Of a DNA stretch of 64,000 bases, positions 10,866-21,065 are shown piece after piece. Positions within the stretch are counted from its first letter, which is position 1. Every line of letters starts with the position of its first letter. The DNA is from Amphiura filiformis. Lineage: Eukaryota; Echinodermata; Ophiuroidea; Amphilepidida; Amphiuridae. The stretch is from positions 208,501 through 272,500 of the forward strand of contig NW_027305505.1 in assembly GCF_039555335.1 (NCBI RefSeq), read 5' to 3'. A program made the position numbers and the translations under genes. The notes beneath the pieces were generated by a model that was not told where the DNA came from, searched no databases, and worked only from the letters and a program-made list of their open reading frames with translations.

Positions 10866-12195
10866 TGTTGAAGCGTCATGGGTACAAAACATGATGTCAT
10901 CCATCTTCTCTTCCCTAGTAGCATTTGAGACTTCCGACCTAAGGGCTCTCACTTATCAGTTCCATGCTTCTTCTCGTATCCTAACTCACCATCATAATAT
11001 ACATGGCAAAATAAGTGGTGGTGGTGTGGATGCTGGATGGCCGATGGCTCTCCATTGAGCTTATACGCACTTGTAGATGGATCTTACTTTTCGTTCCATC
11101 AGTATGTCTGGCCACCATCCTCAACAGTCCCTTGGGTGAGAACTGACAGTGTTGACAGTTTAGTCACTAACCACCTGACTCTGGAACAGGTAGTACTGGA
11201 TACCAGAATACCACTAGCAAGCTCCCTGACTTGACCTGACTTCCAGATATGTGTTGCAGATATTTGTTAATTAAAAGAATAAACAATGAACACGTTTAAC
11301 AAACTACCATAAAAGTTCGTTCTTGTCCGAGCAACTCATTAATAGGCACATGTTCTTATACGAATTGTTACGGTATGGCAACAGTGCAAGTTGACCGCTT
11401 TCACATGATACAAAGTAAGCCATTGTACCATTTCTAATTTCAAGGTTCTAATTATTTTGCAAGTTTCCTTCCATGTCCATGTTTGCGTTGGCCAAATGCA
11501 AATTGAACTATTGGTTTCATACGTGCAAATATTGTGCAAAAATGTTTTAATGTTTGTTATTAAGGTTAAATACAATTGATTTTCAAGGCTTGATTCCAGA
11601 GGGGCGTAAGTTAATAATGGAAACAGCCATGCAGAAAAGAATGAACTCACGCGTACAATAGTGTATCAATCTGAACTAGGGCCACGGACAAACCGCGGCT
11701 CGTGAGTCATCCTATATGTTGCAGGGATAGGGAAGGGGCGACCATGATAGGACCATATGGGCTGATGGGGGGGGGGGGGTGATTGTGGGCAGCCGTTTTC
11801 GGCAATTTTTCTTTGGATTTTCTAAATTTTCAATTTTTAAAATTATCCTGGATGATATCTGTCGTGAAGTAAATCAATGCTTCTATAGGCTATAATAGGC
11901 CTAGTATGCCTATTTATACCCTGATTATACAATATATAGGCCTACAACAATAACTACAACAACAGTAACAAAACCAACAACCAATATTTTGTTAATCTGA
12001 TTTGTAAAAATATATTCATAGGCCGCGCCTATTAGACTAGTATAGCCTAATAATTCCTGAATTATATAATGAAAAAAAAACGGGCAAAAACAATCAATCG
12101 CTGCAGTCAGAAAGAAAGAAACGAACAAGAAAAAAAGAAAAAAGTGAGAGAAAAATAAAATAAAATAAATGGAATGGACCACATAGGGACTCGAA
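10866..12195. other. Likely LINE 5' UTR, then low-complexity DNA
   Basis: 10866-11235 probably belongs to the 5' UTR of the minus-strand LINE (inference from position). Further right there is a run of 13 G at about 11767-11779 and AT-rich sequence; the Phe-rich minus-strand frame at 11925-12182 is compositional. Nothing else recognised. Confidence 0.35.
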
Positions 12196-12290
12196 CACGT
12201 ACCAAAGTTTTCCAGCTCAAAACTATAGTTTAATATAGTCGAACGTGACGCGTGAGTCCAGCGCGCTAACCGATTGAGCTACTGAATGAC
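12196..12290 (-). repeat. tRNA-like sequence with A and B boxes
   Basis: On the minus strand TAGCTCAATCGGTTAGCGCGC matches a pol III A box and D arm, and GTTCGAGTCCC matches the B box. The two are about 80 bp apart, much more than in a tRNA, and the acceptor and T stems do not pair well. It is more likely a degenerate tRNA-derived element or an intron-bearing tRNA pseudogene than a working tRNA. Confidence 0.4.
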
Positions 12291-12963
12291 CTGTGAAATC
12301 GATTGATCTCAAACTGACTATTATGGAATAGTGCATACCAGACTCTTATGATAAACAATCTCATCACCGCTGTAAATGTCGGAGGTATCGATGGCGAAAA
12401 ACCTCGAGTTTTGCAAAAGTAGCTTAAATTTGGAGTGAAATTCAAATGGTAAAGGAATCGACATACTTTTGAGAAATAATGTAGGCAGTTAGAAATCAAA
12501 ATTAACGTTCCACAATCCAGATATCGATAATGTAACATAACAGTGTTTTGTGGTACAAGATTCTCGAAAATTGTTCCCAAAAACGGGCTAATAAAATTTA
12601 ATCGGTACTGTATTTGGTTCTTCCCTATGGCAACATTATTTCTTTGGTCGATTTGTAGTACAATACAAAAAAGTAGAAAACACTCACTCGGCGTGGTTTT
12701 ATACGGAGCGAATATTTGAAAAAAAACTGCATGGAACGTGTTTTTGATCTTGTGAACATGGTGCGTAAAAATGATTTAAACGAAGGATTTTCAAACGGCT
12801 TCTAAACATTTGTATAAACACACAAAAATAATGTTAAGATACATCCATGCACCAACATTTGACTCACTGCGATATTTGATTGCTGAGAAAACGCGGTTTT
12901 AGAGAACAACTTTATACGTCTTTTATACGTTTTTTATACGTTTCTTCGTGTAACCTTAACTAG
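12291..12963. other. No recognisable feature
   Basis: AT-rich sequence left of the Penelope-like insertion. No coding or repeat signal seen, apart from TTTTATACG repeated at 12918-12946. Confidence 0.4.
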
Positions 12964-13057
12964 TCGAGTTACAGGTTAAATTATTAAGATTCTGGTAACA
13001 GATCCAAGAAAATGAAGTACTCACTCGATATATTTCAGTTCCTATCAGGAACCTTGT

Positions 13058-13867
13058 TCACTCTGCAATGACTGTAAAAGTGTTTCTATATGTCAGCAGA
13101 CCCAAGTGGCTGTGATGACGTCGCCACTTTTGTTGGTTGCTGTTGTGAGATGATCTGGTCATAGATTCTGTCCAATTTGTATGCCCCTCGTCCTTGTTCA
13201 TAGTGTTTTTGCCCCTGCTCCTGATCCAAATAGCTTCTTTAAGCCAACGCGTGGTTTTGTCTGCCTCTTGATCGATGATTTTAGCGTCGTCCCAGCTGAT
13301 TACATGGTTGCTAGCTGCGACGTGCTCAGTTATTGCCGATTTATGGATTTGGGATGTGGAGGATTTTCTTTGAGACCTGGTGAAATTTTTGGCACTTATT
13401 TTTTCAGCTTCAGTTTTGTGTTCATGCAGCCTTGTTTTGAACAGACGGCCCGTTTCTCCGATGTACGTCTTAGGGCAGCTATTGCATGGTATTTCATATA
13501 TGGATTCTGCTGTTCGGAGGGGATCCCGTTTGTCTTTGGGATGTACCAGTAAATTGCGCAAGGTGCAGTGCGGCTTCATGGCGGTCGAAAAACCATGTGT
13601 CTTGAATACTCTAGACACTCTCTCTGAAAGGCCCTCGACGTAGGGTACAACGACTGACCCCTTAGCGTTGTCTTTGTCGTCTTTCTTCTCCCTTTTCTTG
13701 GTTTTTGGATGTTGTTTATCTTCCTTAACCTTGTCGATGGCCCAACCGGGGTATCCACATTGAGAGAGAGCGTCCTTGATCTTGCTTTCTTCTTCAACTT
13801 TGTCAGCCTCCTCTGTGACGATAGCATCCTTTCTGTCAAGGAGAGTCCTAGAATTGACCCTGGACAT
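13058..13867 (-). pseudogene. Penelope-like element, C-terminal region with GIY-YIG domain (minus copy)
   Basis: A 269-residue open frame. It starts in the post-RT thumb region (RTLLDRKDAIVTEEADKVEE), followed by a Lys-rich linker, then AMKPHCTLRNLLVHPKDKRD, a Cys pair in IPCNSCPKTYIGETGRLFKT, where TYIGETGR is the GIY-YIG nuclease core with its downstream Arg, and LHEHKTEAEK. The distal KEAIWIR block follows. The RT palm is absent because the copy is truncated at its 5' end. Near its end the frame departs from the plus copy (DEGHTNW against DEGAYKL), indicating a small indel. It is read in the same direction as the TRPM gene. Confidence 0.85.
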
Positions 13868-15150
13868 AATCAGGAAGAAATTGGCTCAAGATCGTACTCT
13901 TCACCTTAGAACAAGATTGACAGTTGACAACATCATGGAATTGGTTGAATTTATTTTAACAACTACATATTTCACCTCCAAAGGTATCATCTACCAGCAG
14001 AAAAAAGGCGCCGCCATGGTCAGTCCCCTCAGCCCGATTGCTGTCGATTTGTTCATAGAATGGTTGGAAGTCCAGGCCATAGCTACTGCACCACCCAGCT
14101 GTAGGCCGAAGCTTTGGAAGCGCTACGTGGATGATGTCCTCGAAATTGTCCTCGAAAGGTGAAACCATCAACTTGACTGACCATCTCAATCAAATTGATC
14201 CAACTGGCAGCATTAAATTTACATATGAGGAGGAGGTAGATGGCAGTATTCCTTTCCTAGACACGCAAATCACCAGGAAACCAGATGGCAACACAAAGTT
14301 GTCTATTTACAGGAAGCCTACACATACAAACCAATATTTACAATTCCATTCGCACCACCCTTTACACCAGAAATTGGGAGTGGTAAGGACTCTCCTTGAC
14401 AGAAAGGATGCTATCGTTACAGAGGAGGCTGACAAAGTTGAAGAAGAAAGCAAGATCAAGGACGGTCTCTGTCAATGTGGATACCCCGGTTGGGCCATCG
14501 ACAAGGTTAAGGAAGATAAACAACATCCAAAAACCAAGAAAGGGGAGAAGAAAGACGACAAAGACAAAGCTAAGGGGTCAGTCGTTGTACCCTACGTCTA
14601 GGGCCTTTCAGAGAGAGTGTCTAGAGTATTCAAGAAACATGGTTTTTCGACCGCCATGAAGCCGCACTGCACCTTGCGCAATTTACTGGTACTTCCCAAA
14701 GACAAACGGGATCCCCTCCAAACAGCAGAATCCATATATGAAATACCATGCAATAGCTGCCCTAAGACGTACATCGGAGAAACGGGCCGTCTGTTCAAAA
14801 CTAGGCTGCATGAACACAAAACTGAAGCTGAAAAAATAAGTGCCAAAAATTTCACCAGGTCTCAAAGAAAATCCTCCACATCCAAAATCCATAAATCGGC
14901 AATAACTGAGCACGTCGCAGCTAGCAACCATGTAATCAGCTGCGACGACGCTAAAATCATCGATCAAGAGGCAGACAAAACCACGCGTTGGCTTAAAGAA
15001 GCTATTTGGATCAGGAGCAGGGGCAAAAACACTATGAACAAGGACGAGGGGGCATACAAATTGGACAGAATCTATGACCAGATCATCTCACAACAGCAAC
15101 CAACAAAAGTGGCGACGTCATTACAGCCACTTGGGTCTGCTGACATCTAG
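13858..15150 (+). pseudogene. Penelope-like element, partial RT plus GIY-YIG domain (plus copy)
   Basis: The reading begins mid-palm (LDIIRKKLAQDRTLHLRTRL), with FILTTTYFTSKGIIYQQ, then GAAMVSPLSP (family form GAAMGSPLSP, so G is replaced by V) and an intact YVDD box at about 14125-14136. One extra base near 14155 shifts the frame into INLTDHLNQIDPTGSIKF and the thumb. A TAG stop at 14599-14601 breaks the Lys-rich linker, after which the GIY-YIG region (TYIGETGRLFKT) runs to 15150. In Penelope-like elements the RT and GIY-YIG endonuclease together drive insertion. This copy cannot be active. Confidence 0.85.
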
Positions 15151-15351
15151 AAACACTTTTACAGTCATTGCAGAGTGAACAATGTTCCTGATAGGAACTG
15201 AAATATATCGAGTGAGTACTTCATTGTCTTGGATCTGTTACCAGAATCTTAATAATTTAACTTGACTTTGAACGATCCTGATGAATCTCATCAATAATAA
15301 TCGAGTTACATTTGGGACATCAAACATGTCAAATAAAAAAATGTTACCTAC

Positions 15352-15600
15352 CATTTTCGATACCATGACAATTTTTGGCCCAATATTTCTGAATGTGGCA
15401 AATATCTGAAGAAGTCGAATGTAACATATGAACAAATTCAGGGACAGAATGATTCTTGCGGCATCTAGTGTGTCATGGAAAAAACGAAGGACAATACCGA
15501 TGATGAAAAGAAGTGATGTTATCAGATCAATTCGATTCCAGTAATCGGAAATCCAATCTTTGATGCGATGTTGCCAGCTATCTGCGTCTCCTTGCGCAAT
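15352..15600 (-). CDS. TRPM-type cation channel, exon encoding the S2-S4 region
   Basis: One 83-codon exon of a melastatin-type TRP channel, a plasma-membrane cation channel subunit that forms tetramers. It reads WISDYWNRIDLITSLLFIIG (start of the helix after the S2-S3 linker), LDAARIILSLNLFICYIRLL (S3-S4) and FRNIGPKIVMVSKM, matching the TRPM hallmarks 'FWN(K)LD', 'R.LHIF' and 'GPKI.M...M'. The acceptor lies at 15601-15602 (reads ..TTTATCATTACCAG) and the most likely donor is GTAGGT at 15351. A second candidate, GTAACA, lies 4 bp further on. The exon is phase 0 at both ends with no stop, so it looks functional. The preceding exon is at 50013-50165. No later exon (S5, pore) was found to the left. 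Whether the gene is TRPM1/3, TRPM2/8 or an invertebrate-specific member is not resolved. Confidence 0.88.
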
Positions 15601-15602
15601 CT

Positions 15603-16015
15603 GGTAATGATAAACCAAGAGAATTTAATAATTAGAATTTAGTTAAAATGGTGTATGTGTGACTTATATATTGAATGAATATACGACGACTTCAGTTTCA
15701 TATTTGTATATTTGATGGTATGTTTTTAGCAGAAACTGATATGATCTTTGGAAATATTCAAGAATTTCCAGAAATGTTAATACGATATAGAAAGTAGGAT
15801 GAAAGGTAATAGTTTGTGTACTTTTATCTTTTATCTTTGAGATAAAGGTTCTATGTCATCAAATTAAAGAAATATTACAAATAACTTGTATCATTATTGA
15901 TTATGTCGCTGAAAATAAGCAACATTTCAAGCATTTTCGTTGTGTATCTTATGCTTAGAATTGGAGACATAATCCAATAGGTCGATATTGCACATTATTT
16001 CACCTTTCTTTCAAC
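15603..16015. other. Start of the large TRPM intron
   Basis: AT-rich intronic DNA with a pyrimidine-rich tract before the acceptor of the 15352-15600 exon. No repeat recognised. Confidence 0.5.
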
Positions 16016-16017
16016 AA

Positions 16018-16165
16018 CTTCAACCAAATCCCAACGTTTCCTAAACAGCCTTTCTAGCAGCAAACATTAACAGGTGTACTCCATCATCCCAGTCGTTCTG
16101 AAATTCCAAATACTTTGTCCAGATCATGTTTTTCAAAGTTTGCTGGAACCTTTCCAGTGCACTTT
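16018..16165 (-). pseudogene. Ty3/gypsy integrase fragment
   Basis: The minus-strand reading gives ALERFQQTLKNMIWTKYLEF and then DWDDGVHLLMFAARKAV, followed by a stop and ETLGFG. This matches the integrase region after the third catalytic residue in Ty3/gypsy elements (E.FH.TLK.M.R, DWD..L..L.FA.R), where the E of ERF aligns with the catalytic Glu. Only about 50 residues survive, with in-frame stops. It ends close to the TIR element that starts at 16199. Confidence 0.7.
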
Positions 16166-16477
16166 GTCATTCGGGATGGTAAAAACTTGAGCTATATACA
16201 GGGTGTCCCAGAAAAAAATACAGGGTGAATGAATTTGTACATAATTTGAGAAATATGCATCAAAATTCAAACATTAAAAACAAGAATTCCTGAAAAAAAT
16301 TGGTGTCAGTTCCAATTTACAATGTAATTATTATTTGAATGTAATGTTAAAGATGGAATTGCATGAGAAGTCTTGCACTGCAGCACTGACAGGAACATTT
16401 AGTGGTAGTTCATTTATCATTAAATAGTTACACTTACATACGTGTTTTGGCGCAGCGTCAGCCTTCTATTCTAGCTA

Positions 16478-17520
16478 AAAACGTTTTTAAAAATAAAACA
16501 TATGCAAATGAGGCAGCTTATTTGCATATTTTGCGACAAAATCACATGGGATCTTAAGACTGCCCCTTACCACCATCCCACCAAGTTAAATCTCTATACG
16601 CCTCACCAGTTCCAAAAAATAGCAAAAAGCCTTTTTTTGAATAAACACATATGCAAATGAGGTGGCTAATTTGAATATTTTGCGACAAAAATCACGTGGG
16701 ATCTTAATCAATCAATCAATCAATCAATCAGTCTTTATTTCATTCAAAATACAACAATACAATAACAGCAAAACAACACATTTGAATGAGGAGATGCTCA
16801 GAAGGCCAAAAAGGCCTGAACAAGCACCCCCTTAACCTTAGCCTACGTTTCTTAATTTGTCTAATAAAATACAATTACATACATACAAACACCCCCACCC
16901 TCTTTCATACATTCATGTAGAACGAACTAAGCAGGAAAAAAAATGATGAATAAAGTATTAAGACTGCAGCTTAAGACTGCCCCTTTACCACCACCCTACC
17001 AAGTTACATCTATATACCCCCTACCAGTTCTGAAAAATGGCAAAAAGCGTTTTTAAAAATAGAAAAAAAGGAAATGAGGATGCTGCACTGATTGGCATAT
17101 TTTGTGACAAAAATAGCATCTGATCTTAAGACTGCTCTTAACCATCACCCCACCAAATTACATTTCTATATGCCCCACCAGTTCCGAAAAATGGCCAAAA
17201 GCATTTCGACAAATAAAAAAATAGGCAAATGTGGTGACTAATTTGCATATCTTGCGACAAAAATCGCATCGGATCTTACGACTGCGCTTACCACAACCTC
17301 ATCAAGTTACATCCCTATACGCCTCACCAGTTCTTCGAAATGGCAAGAAAAAACCAAAAACAGTTCTTAAGTTAAATATGCAAATTAGCTACCTAATTTG
17401 CATAATTTGCGCCAAAATTGCATCTAGTCTTAGGGCATCCACTTACCACCACCCTACCAAGTTACACCCCAATACACCTCACCAGCTCCGAGAAACTAAC
17501 CTGGAAGCCAAAGGCATTTA
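16478..17520. repeat. Five-unit satellite-like array, ~155-bp units with octamer motifs
   Basis: Units begin at about 16478, 16631, 17049, 17203 and 17361; unit 2 is lengthened by a LINE 3' end. Each unit contains ATGCAAAT-like sequence, an inverted ATTTGCAT about 20 bp on, then TTTTGCGACAAAAAT, GGATCTTAAGACTGC, CACCAAGTTACAT and CACCAGTTC, ending in CAAAAAGC. Divergence between units is high (roughly a fifth of positions by eye), so the array is old. A short frame at 17231-17521 is incidental. Confidence 0.8.
16706..16966 (-). mobile_element. LINE 3' end with (GATT)n tail
   Basis: On the minus strand the segment ends AAATAAAGACTGATTGATTG, with a tetranucleotide tail (16706-16730 as AATC repeats on the plus strand), as in CR1/L2-like LINE 3' ends. 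It is 5'-truncated at about 16966 and splits unit 2 of the satellite array; TTAAGACTGC is present on its right side and resumes the unit. Confidence 0.65.
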
Positions 17521-18680
17521 AAAACATAGTTCACACAATGCAAATGTATAAGACCCCATTATAGCATAAGGCAATTTATAAGTCGTTTTAAATGATTTTA
17601 AATGTGACGTATAAAATTTGTCTATAACACAGGGAGATATAAAATGTAGGGATTTGGGTACTTTTTGTTCAATTTTCACAGATTTTGACCCATGTTTTTG
17701 TTTGTCTGTTTATCCCAGTGTCGCTGAAACAAAGAATTATATTAATTAAATCACCTATAAATTTATAATTAATAAAGGACAAAGAAAGATAAAAGCAAAA
17801 GTATGCTTCATTTAGTTAAACAATAGTAACATCCCTGTTGTGTACAAAAAATAACTCTATACGACAATCAAATCAGGATCAATTCATAGACTAAGTGCAC
17901 AGGCAGAGGGAAATGTGGATTTCTCAGCGGATGGAACAGCCATTTTTTTCAGAGGGAGTATGTAAATTAAATGGAACATCTATTTTGGGGCCATTATTTC
18001 AGAGGGAGTATATGCCAATGGGTATGTAATTTAACTAGAACAGCCTTAAATTGATATCGATATTGATATTGACGTCACAGATTCGATTTGTCACGTGACG
18101 GTCAAACCTGTAGGAGAAGGTGTCAGTTCTGCAGGAACTGACACAAAAACAATGTGTAACCCATCTTATTCTACATCTTATGCCGATTGAATCGATTGAC
18201 TGGTTGCAAAGAAATGAGCAATTACGTAACGCATGCTTCAGTCCACTTCATTCCAAATTTAAAAGAAAGATCATTCAATATTATGCACGCTAGTGGTTAA
18301 CATGTCAATGTGCTTTATATTTTGTTCGGTGAAATCCTTTTCGTTTATCTTAAACAAACTATTTTTTTTTTGCAAAACATTTAATTAGGTTTTGTTCAAA
18401 TGTGAAAATAATGCGATATTAAAGATGAAAGCTGTACGATGATGCTGGGTACTTGTAAATATATTTTTTCGTTAATGTTGACATAATTATTGAATAAAGA
18501 ATTATTGCATAAAGAATTTCAGCTGGCTATCAAGTTTAAAACATTACGATTTTTGGAATATTTCCAAGAAATGGTAATGAAAAATTTAAATCTTGTAAAA
18601 CTTAATAACAATAACATAATGTTGCATGATATCGAAAATCAGCACTTGATCTTGGCTCAAATGTTCTTTGGAAAGTTAAC

Positions 18681-18943
18681 ATATGTGATGCGATCAAGCA
18701 AAATCAGTCGGAACTCGCAAATATTGATTTTGAGATATAGTCAAACAAAGGAAATATTTCCTTTTGTTTCCTCTTGTTTTGGAAACTCTTTAATTGCTCA
18801 TATCTTTGGAACTGGTTGTTCAATTTCAATGGGGCTTTCGGCAAAATCCAGCTTTGTAAATCTTTTTTTCTATCCTATAAAAAACTGAAAATTAAATTTT
18901 TCCGAGTTCCGACTGATTTTGCTTGATCGCATCACATATTTGC
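18681..18943. repeat. 263-bp foldback element
   Basis: Inverted arms of about 38 bp: the left arm contains GTGATGCGATCAAGCAAAAT followed by CAGTCGGAACTCG, and the right arm (18903-18941) is its reverse complement with very few changes. The arms enclose about 185 bp of AT-rich DNA that encodes the end of the Asn/Ile-rich frame. Probably a MITE. Confidence 0.7.
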
Positions 18944-19020
18944 ACAACGTAAAGAGTTAAAGTTGGAATGCTTCCAATTGCAGAAATGAACGTTTTCTCG
19001 GACAAACTGTTATTTATCTT

Positions 19021-19921
19021 GCACCCATAGTGGGCAGGAGAACATGAAAACTAATATGAGATACTGTATTAGGATCACATATTAAGTATCATGTGAGAGT
19101 ATACTCTTGTACTCCAGAAGACAGGATCACATATTAAAAAAAAAGCGCCCTCTGTTGTTATTAATCGTATTTAATGCGTATTTACAACGTTGTGAATAAA
19201 AATTTGACACCATAGAATATAAAAACTAGTAATTTGATAAGTTAAAATAAGATTTTTAACGGAATAAATCTAAATAATATGATTATGCAGTTTATTCCGT
19301 TAAATATTTACCCCATAATTTCCCAGATGATGGTGGATGCGATATCGCTATTTTGACGTCGCCATTGGATTAACACATAATCATGAAATCTTCACAAACA
19401 ATTCTAAATTTGTTATGTGGTGTCAAAGCAAAATTATCTTACTCTAAAACCGTTGGGGTTCTGCAAAGTACCCCACTGCAAGTATGTTAATTGTCCATTT
19501 ATAATCGCTAACCGTGTATTGTGAATGGGGCTGTCAGCCCTGTATCTTCGCCAGCCTCGTACGTCCGTGTTGCGTGTCCTATGCCGCCTGTAATTTCCCT
19601 CATTCTTCAAGCCCTGCCCTCTATCGGGTGCTAATTTAAAGTTTAAGCTTGATTGCTATTGTTTCTTTGTAAGCCTGCGGCGCAACCTTGAACAATATTG
19701 TCCTTGAGATAACGCCCCGTATCCACCCCCAGCCAGCCCCATACCTCATTTCAATTTTTAACATACCCATATCATGCTTTTTATATTCCATAGTGTCGCA
19801 CACTTTAATATGTGATCCTGTCTTCTGGAGTACAAGAGTATACTCTCACATGATACTTAATATGTGATCCTAATACAGTATCTCATATTAGTTTTCATGT
19901 TCTCCTACCCACTATGGGTGC
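19021..19921. mobile_element. 901-bp TIR element with 118-bp near-perfect termini
   Basis: Arms 19021-19138 and 19804-19921 are reverse complements over 118 bp with a single difference by eye (GGGCAGG against GGGTAGG). ATCTT lies on both sides (19016-19020 and 19922-19926), a likely 5-bp target duplication. The element starts GCACCCATAGTGGG. The interior of about 665 bp carries no transposase and is GC-richer on its right side. It is nested inside the 16199-20607 element. The near-identity of the arms suggests recent activity or gene conversion. Confidence 0.8.
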
Positions 19922-20034
19922 ATCTTCAGTGAAAGCATGAATAACATAATAATAATATATACTCGCTCATTTCTTCGTAAACAATCAAATTTGCATATAT
20001 GATGCACAATAAAAGGTACTACGCCAGGCTTTTA

Positions 20035-20531
20035 AAACATCTAAAAAAAAAAGTAACTACCCCCCTTAAATAATGGCCATTATTCAAAAAGGGGCTATTG
20101 TGTTACAAATCTGTAAAATGCGTTGGAAGCAGAATTTATTTCTGCGCATTTTGACACCACATTTGATACAATAGCTCAAAAAACAATAAAACACCGGTCC
20201 GGTCAATTTAACGTAGTGAGGTCCAGATTTGAAAGTTGCACTTACAATACAAAAACACTCAGATATCATTACACAGATTTCCTTCCATTATACTGAATAC
20301 AAAATCAATACAATTTACTGCAACTTTCAAATCTTGGGTTACATTGATTTAAATGTACGCTGTGACGTCACTACCCCGGTCGTCACTATTTAGTCAATTG
20401 CTATAAATGAGGTGTCAAAATGTGCAGAAATAAATTCTGCTTCCAACACATTATACAGATTTGTAATACAATCTCCCGTTTTTAAAAAGTGGTCATTATT
20501 TAAGGGGGTAAGTTACTTTTTTGAGATGTTT
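20035..20531. mobile_element. ~497-bp MITE with ~130-bp inverted ends
   Basis: Left arm 20035-20164 and right arm 20406-20531 are inverted copies at roughly 85% identity, sharing CCCCCTTAAATAATG, ATTACAAATCTGTA and GGAAGCAGAATTTATTTCTG followed by CATTTTGACACC. No coding sequence. The MITE at 39411-39850 carries a related internal block (GATTTATTTACGCGCATTTT, then GATACC), so the two may belong to one superfamily. Confidence 0.75.
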
Positions 20532-20609
20532 ATATTGTTTGATTCCGATTTACTCGACTTATGTCCAAATGTGTTCACCCGGTATTTTTTTTATCTGGGA
20601 CACCCTGTA

Positions 20610-21065
20610 TACTGCTCTATACCTGATTGGCACATGACCTGATGCAATACTCCAGAAGTAATGTTTGATTTTTGATCAGACTGGACGGATTAAAGGTCGT
20701 ATAGTCCACATGATTATTTCATGAGGAATGTCTGTTAATCTTTGCCACTAAGTGTTACAAAAAACTGTTGATATCAGCAATAAAACTACAGAATATAACC
20801 GTAATTTTTAGCCCCTACTTGCAAAATACTGAATTCAACTTGTAAGCTTGCATCGCGCACACAGGTTCGGGCATGGTGAATATTACTCGCTCTTACGTAT
20901 CGCGTAGGCGCGCTTGCGTTCGCGTATACGCTACAGTAAAAGTGTGGATTCATCACTGATTAGCAACGCTTGGCTCTTGTACAAAAAGATATAGGAAGAG
21001 TTGTTGAAATAGCGATCATCAACTAGTTCGTACCAAACTCTAGATTAAGTTGAAAAGAAAGCAAA
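20610..21065. other. Intronic spacer
   Basis: Unique-looking sequence. At 20890-20935 there is a CG-rich stretch, CGTATCGCGTAGGCGCGC, with partial self-complementarity. Nothing coding. Confidence 0.4.

Larger units (their letters stand above)
12974..15300. mobile_element. Head-to-head pair of 5'-truncated Penelope-like elements, one insertion
   Basis: Two copies of the same element lie in inverted orientation: a minus-strand copy (about 12974-13857, thumb to 3' end) and a plus-strand copy (about 13858-15300, mid-palm to 3' end). Their shared parts form inverted-repeat arms of about 880 bp with a few per cent divergence. The 10-bp word TCGAGTTACA lies just outside both ends (12964-12973 and 15301-15310), which I read as the target-site duplication of a single insertion. 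The right end is only about 40 bp from the donor site of the TRPM exon at 15352-15600. Confidence 0.85.
16199..20607. mobile_element. 4.4-kb TA-flanked TIR element with CAGGGTGTCCCAGA termini
   Basis: The left end (CAGGGTGTCCCAGA, then A-rich, then TACAGGGTGAA) and the right end (same, reverse-complemented, then TACCGGGTGAA) form inverted repeats of about 50 bp, with TA outside both (16197-16198 and 20608-20609). No intact transposase is visible: the only moderate frame (18490-18888, Asn/Ile-rich) matches nothing I know. It holds a satellite-like array and three internal inverted-repeat elements, so it is either a composite or two independent ends of the same family. The termini match those of the MITE at 4287-4772 in the first nine bases. 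Confidence 0.6.

Noticed and set aside
11925-12182. Phe/Val-rich frame resembling membrane segments, considered as a further TRPM exon
   Set aside because: No TRPM S5/pore motifs and no suitable splice sites; it is the complement of A-rich low-complexity DNA.
15238-15351. Extension of the TRPM exon frame to 15238
   Set aside because: The reading past 15352 loses TRPM similarity and a donor site is present; the extra residues come from intron and Penelope-like sequence.
16690-16730. AATC repeats considered as an independent microsatellite
   Set aside because: The adjoining sequence is a LINE 3' end, so the repeat is its tail; the same applies to 40546-40592.
16478-17520. Regularly spaced repeats considered as a CRISPR array
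   Set aside because: Units are ~155 bp, diverged and contiguous in an animal genome; no repeat-spacer structure.
18490-18888. 132-codon frame considered as a transposase of the 4.4-kb element
   Set aside because: Asn/Ile/Leu-rich, no catalytic or DNA-binding motif, and its 3' part overlaps a separate foldback element.
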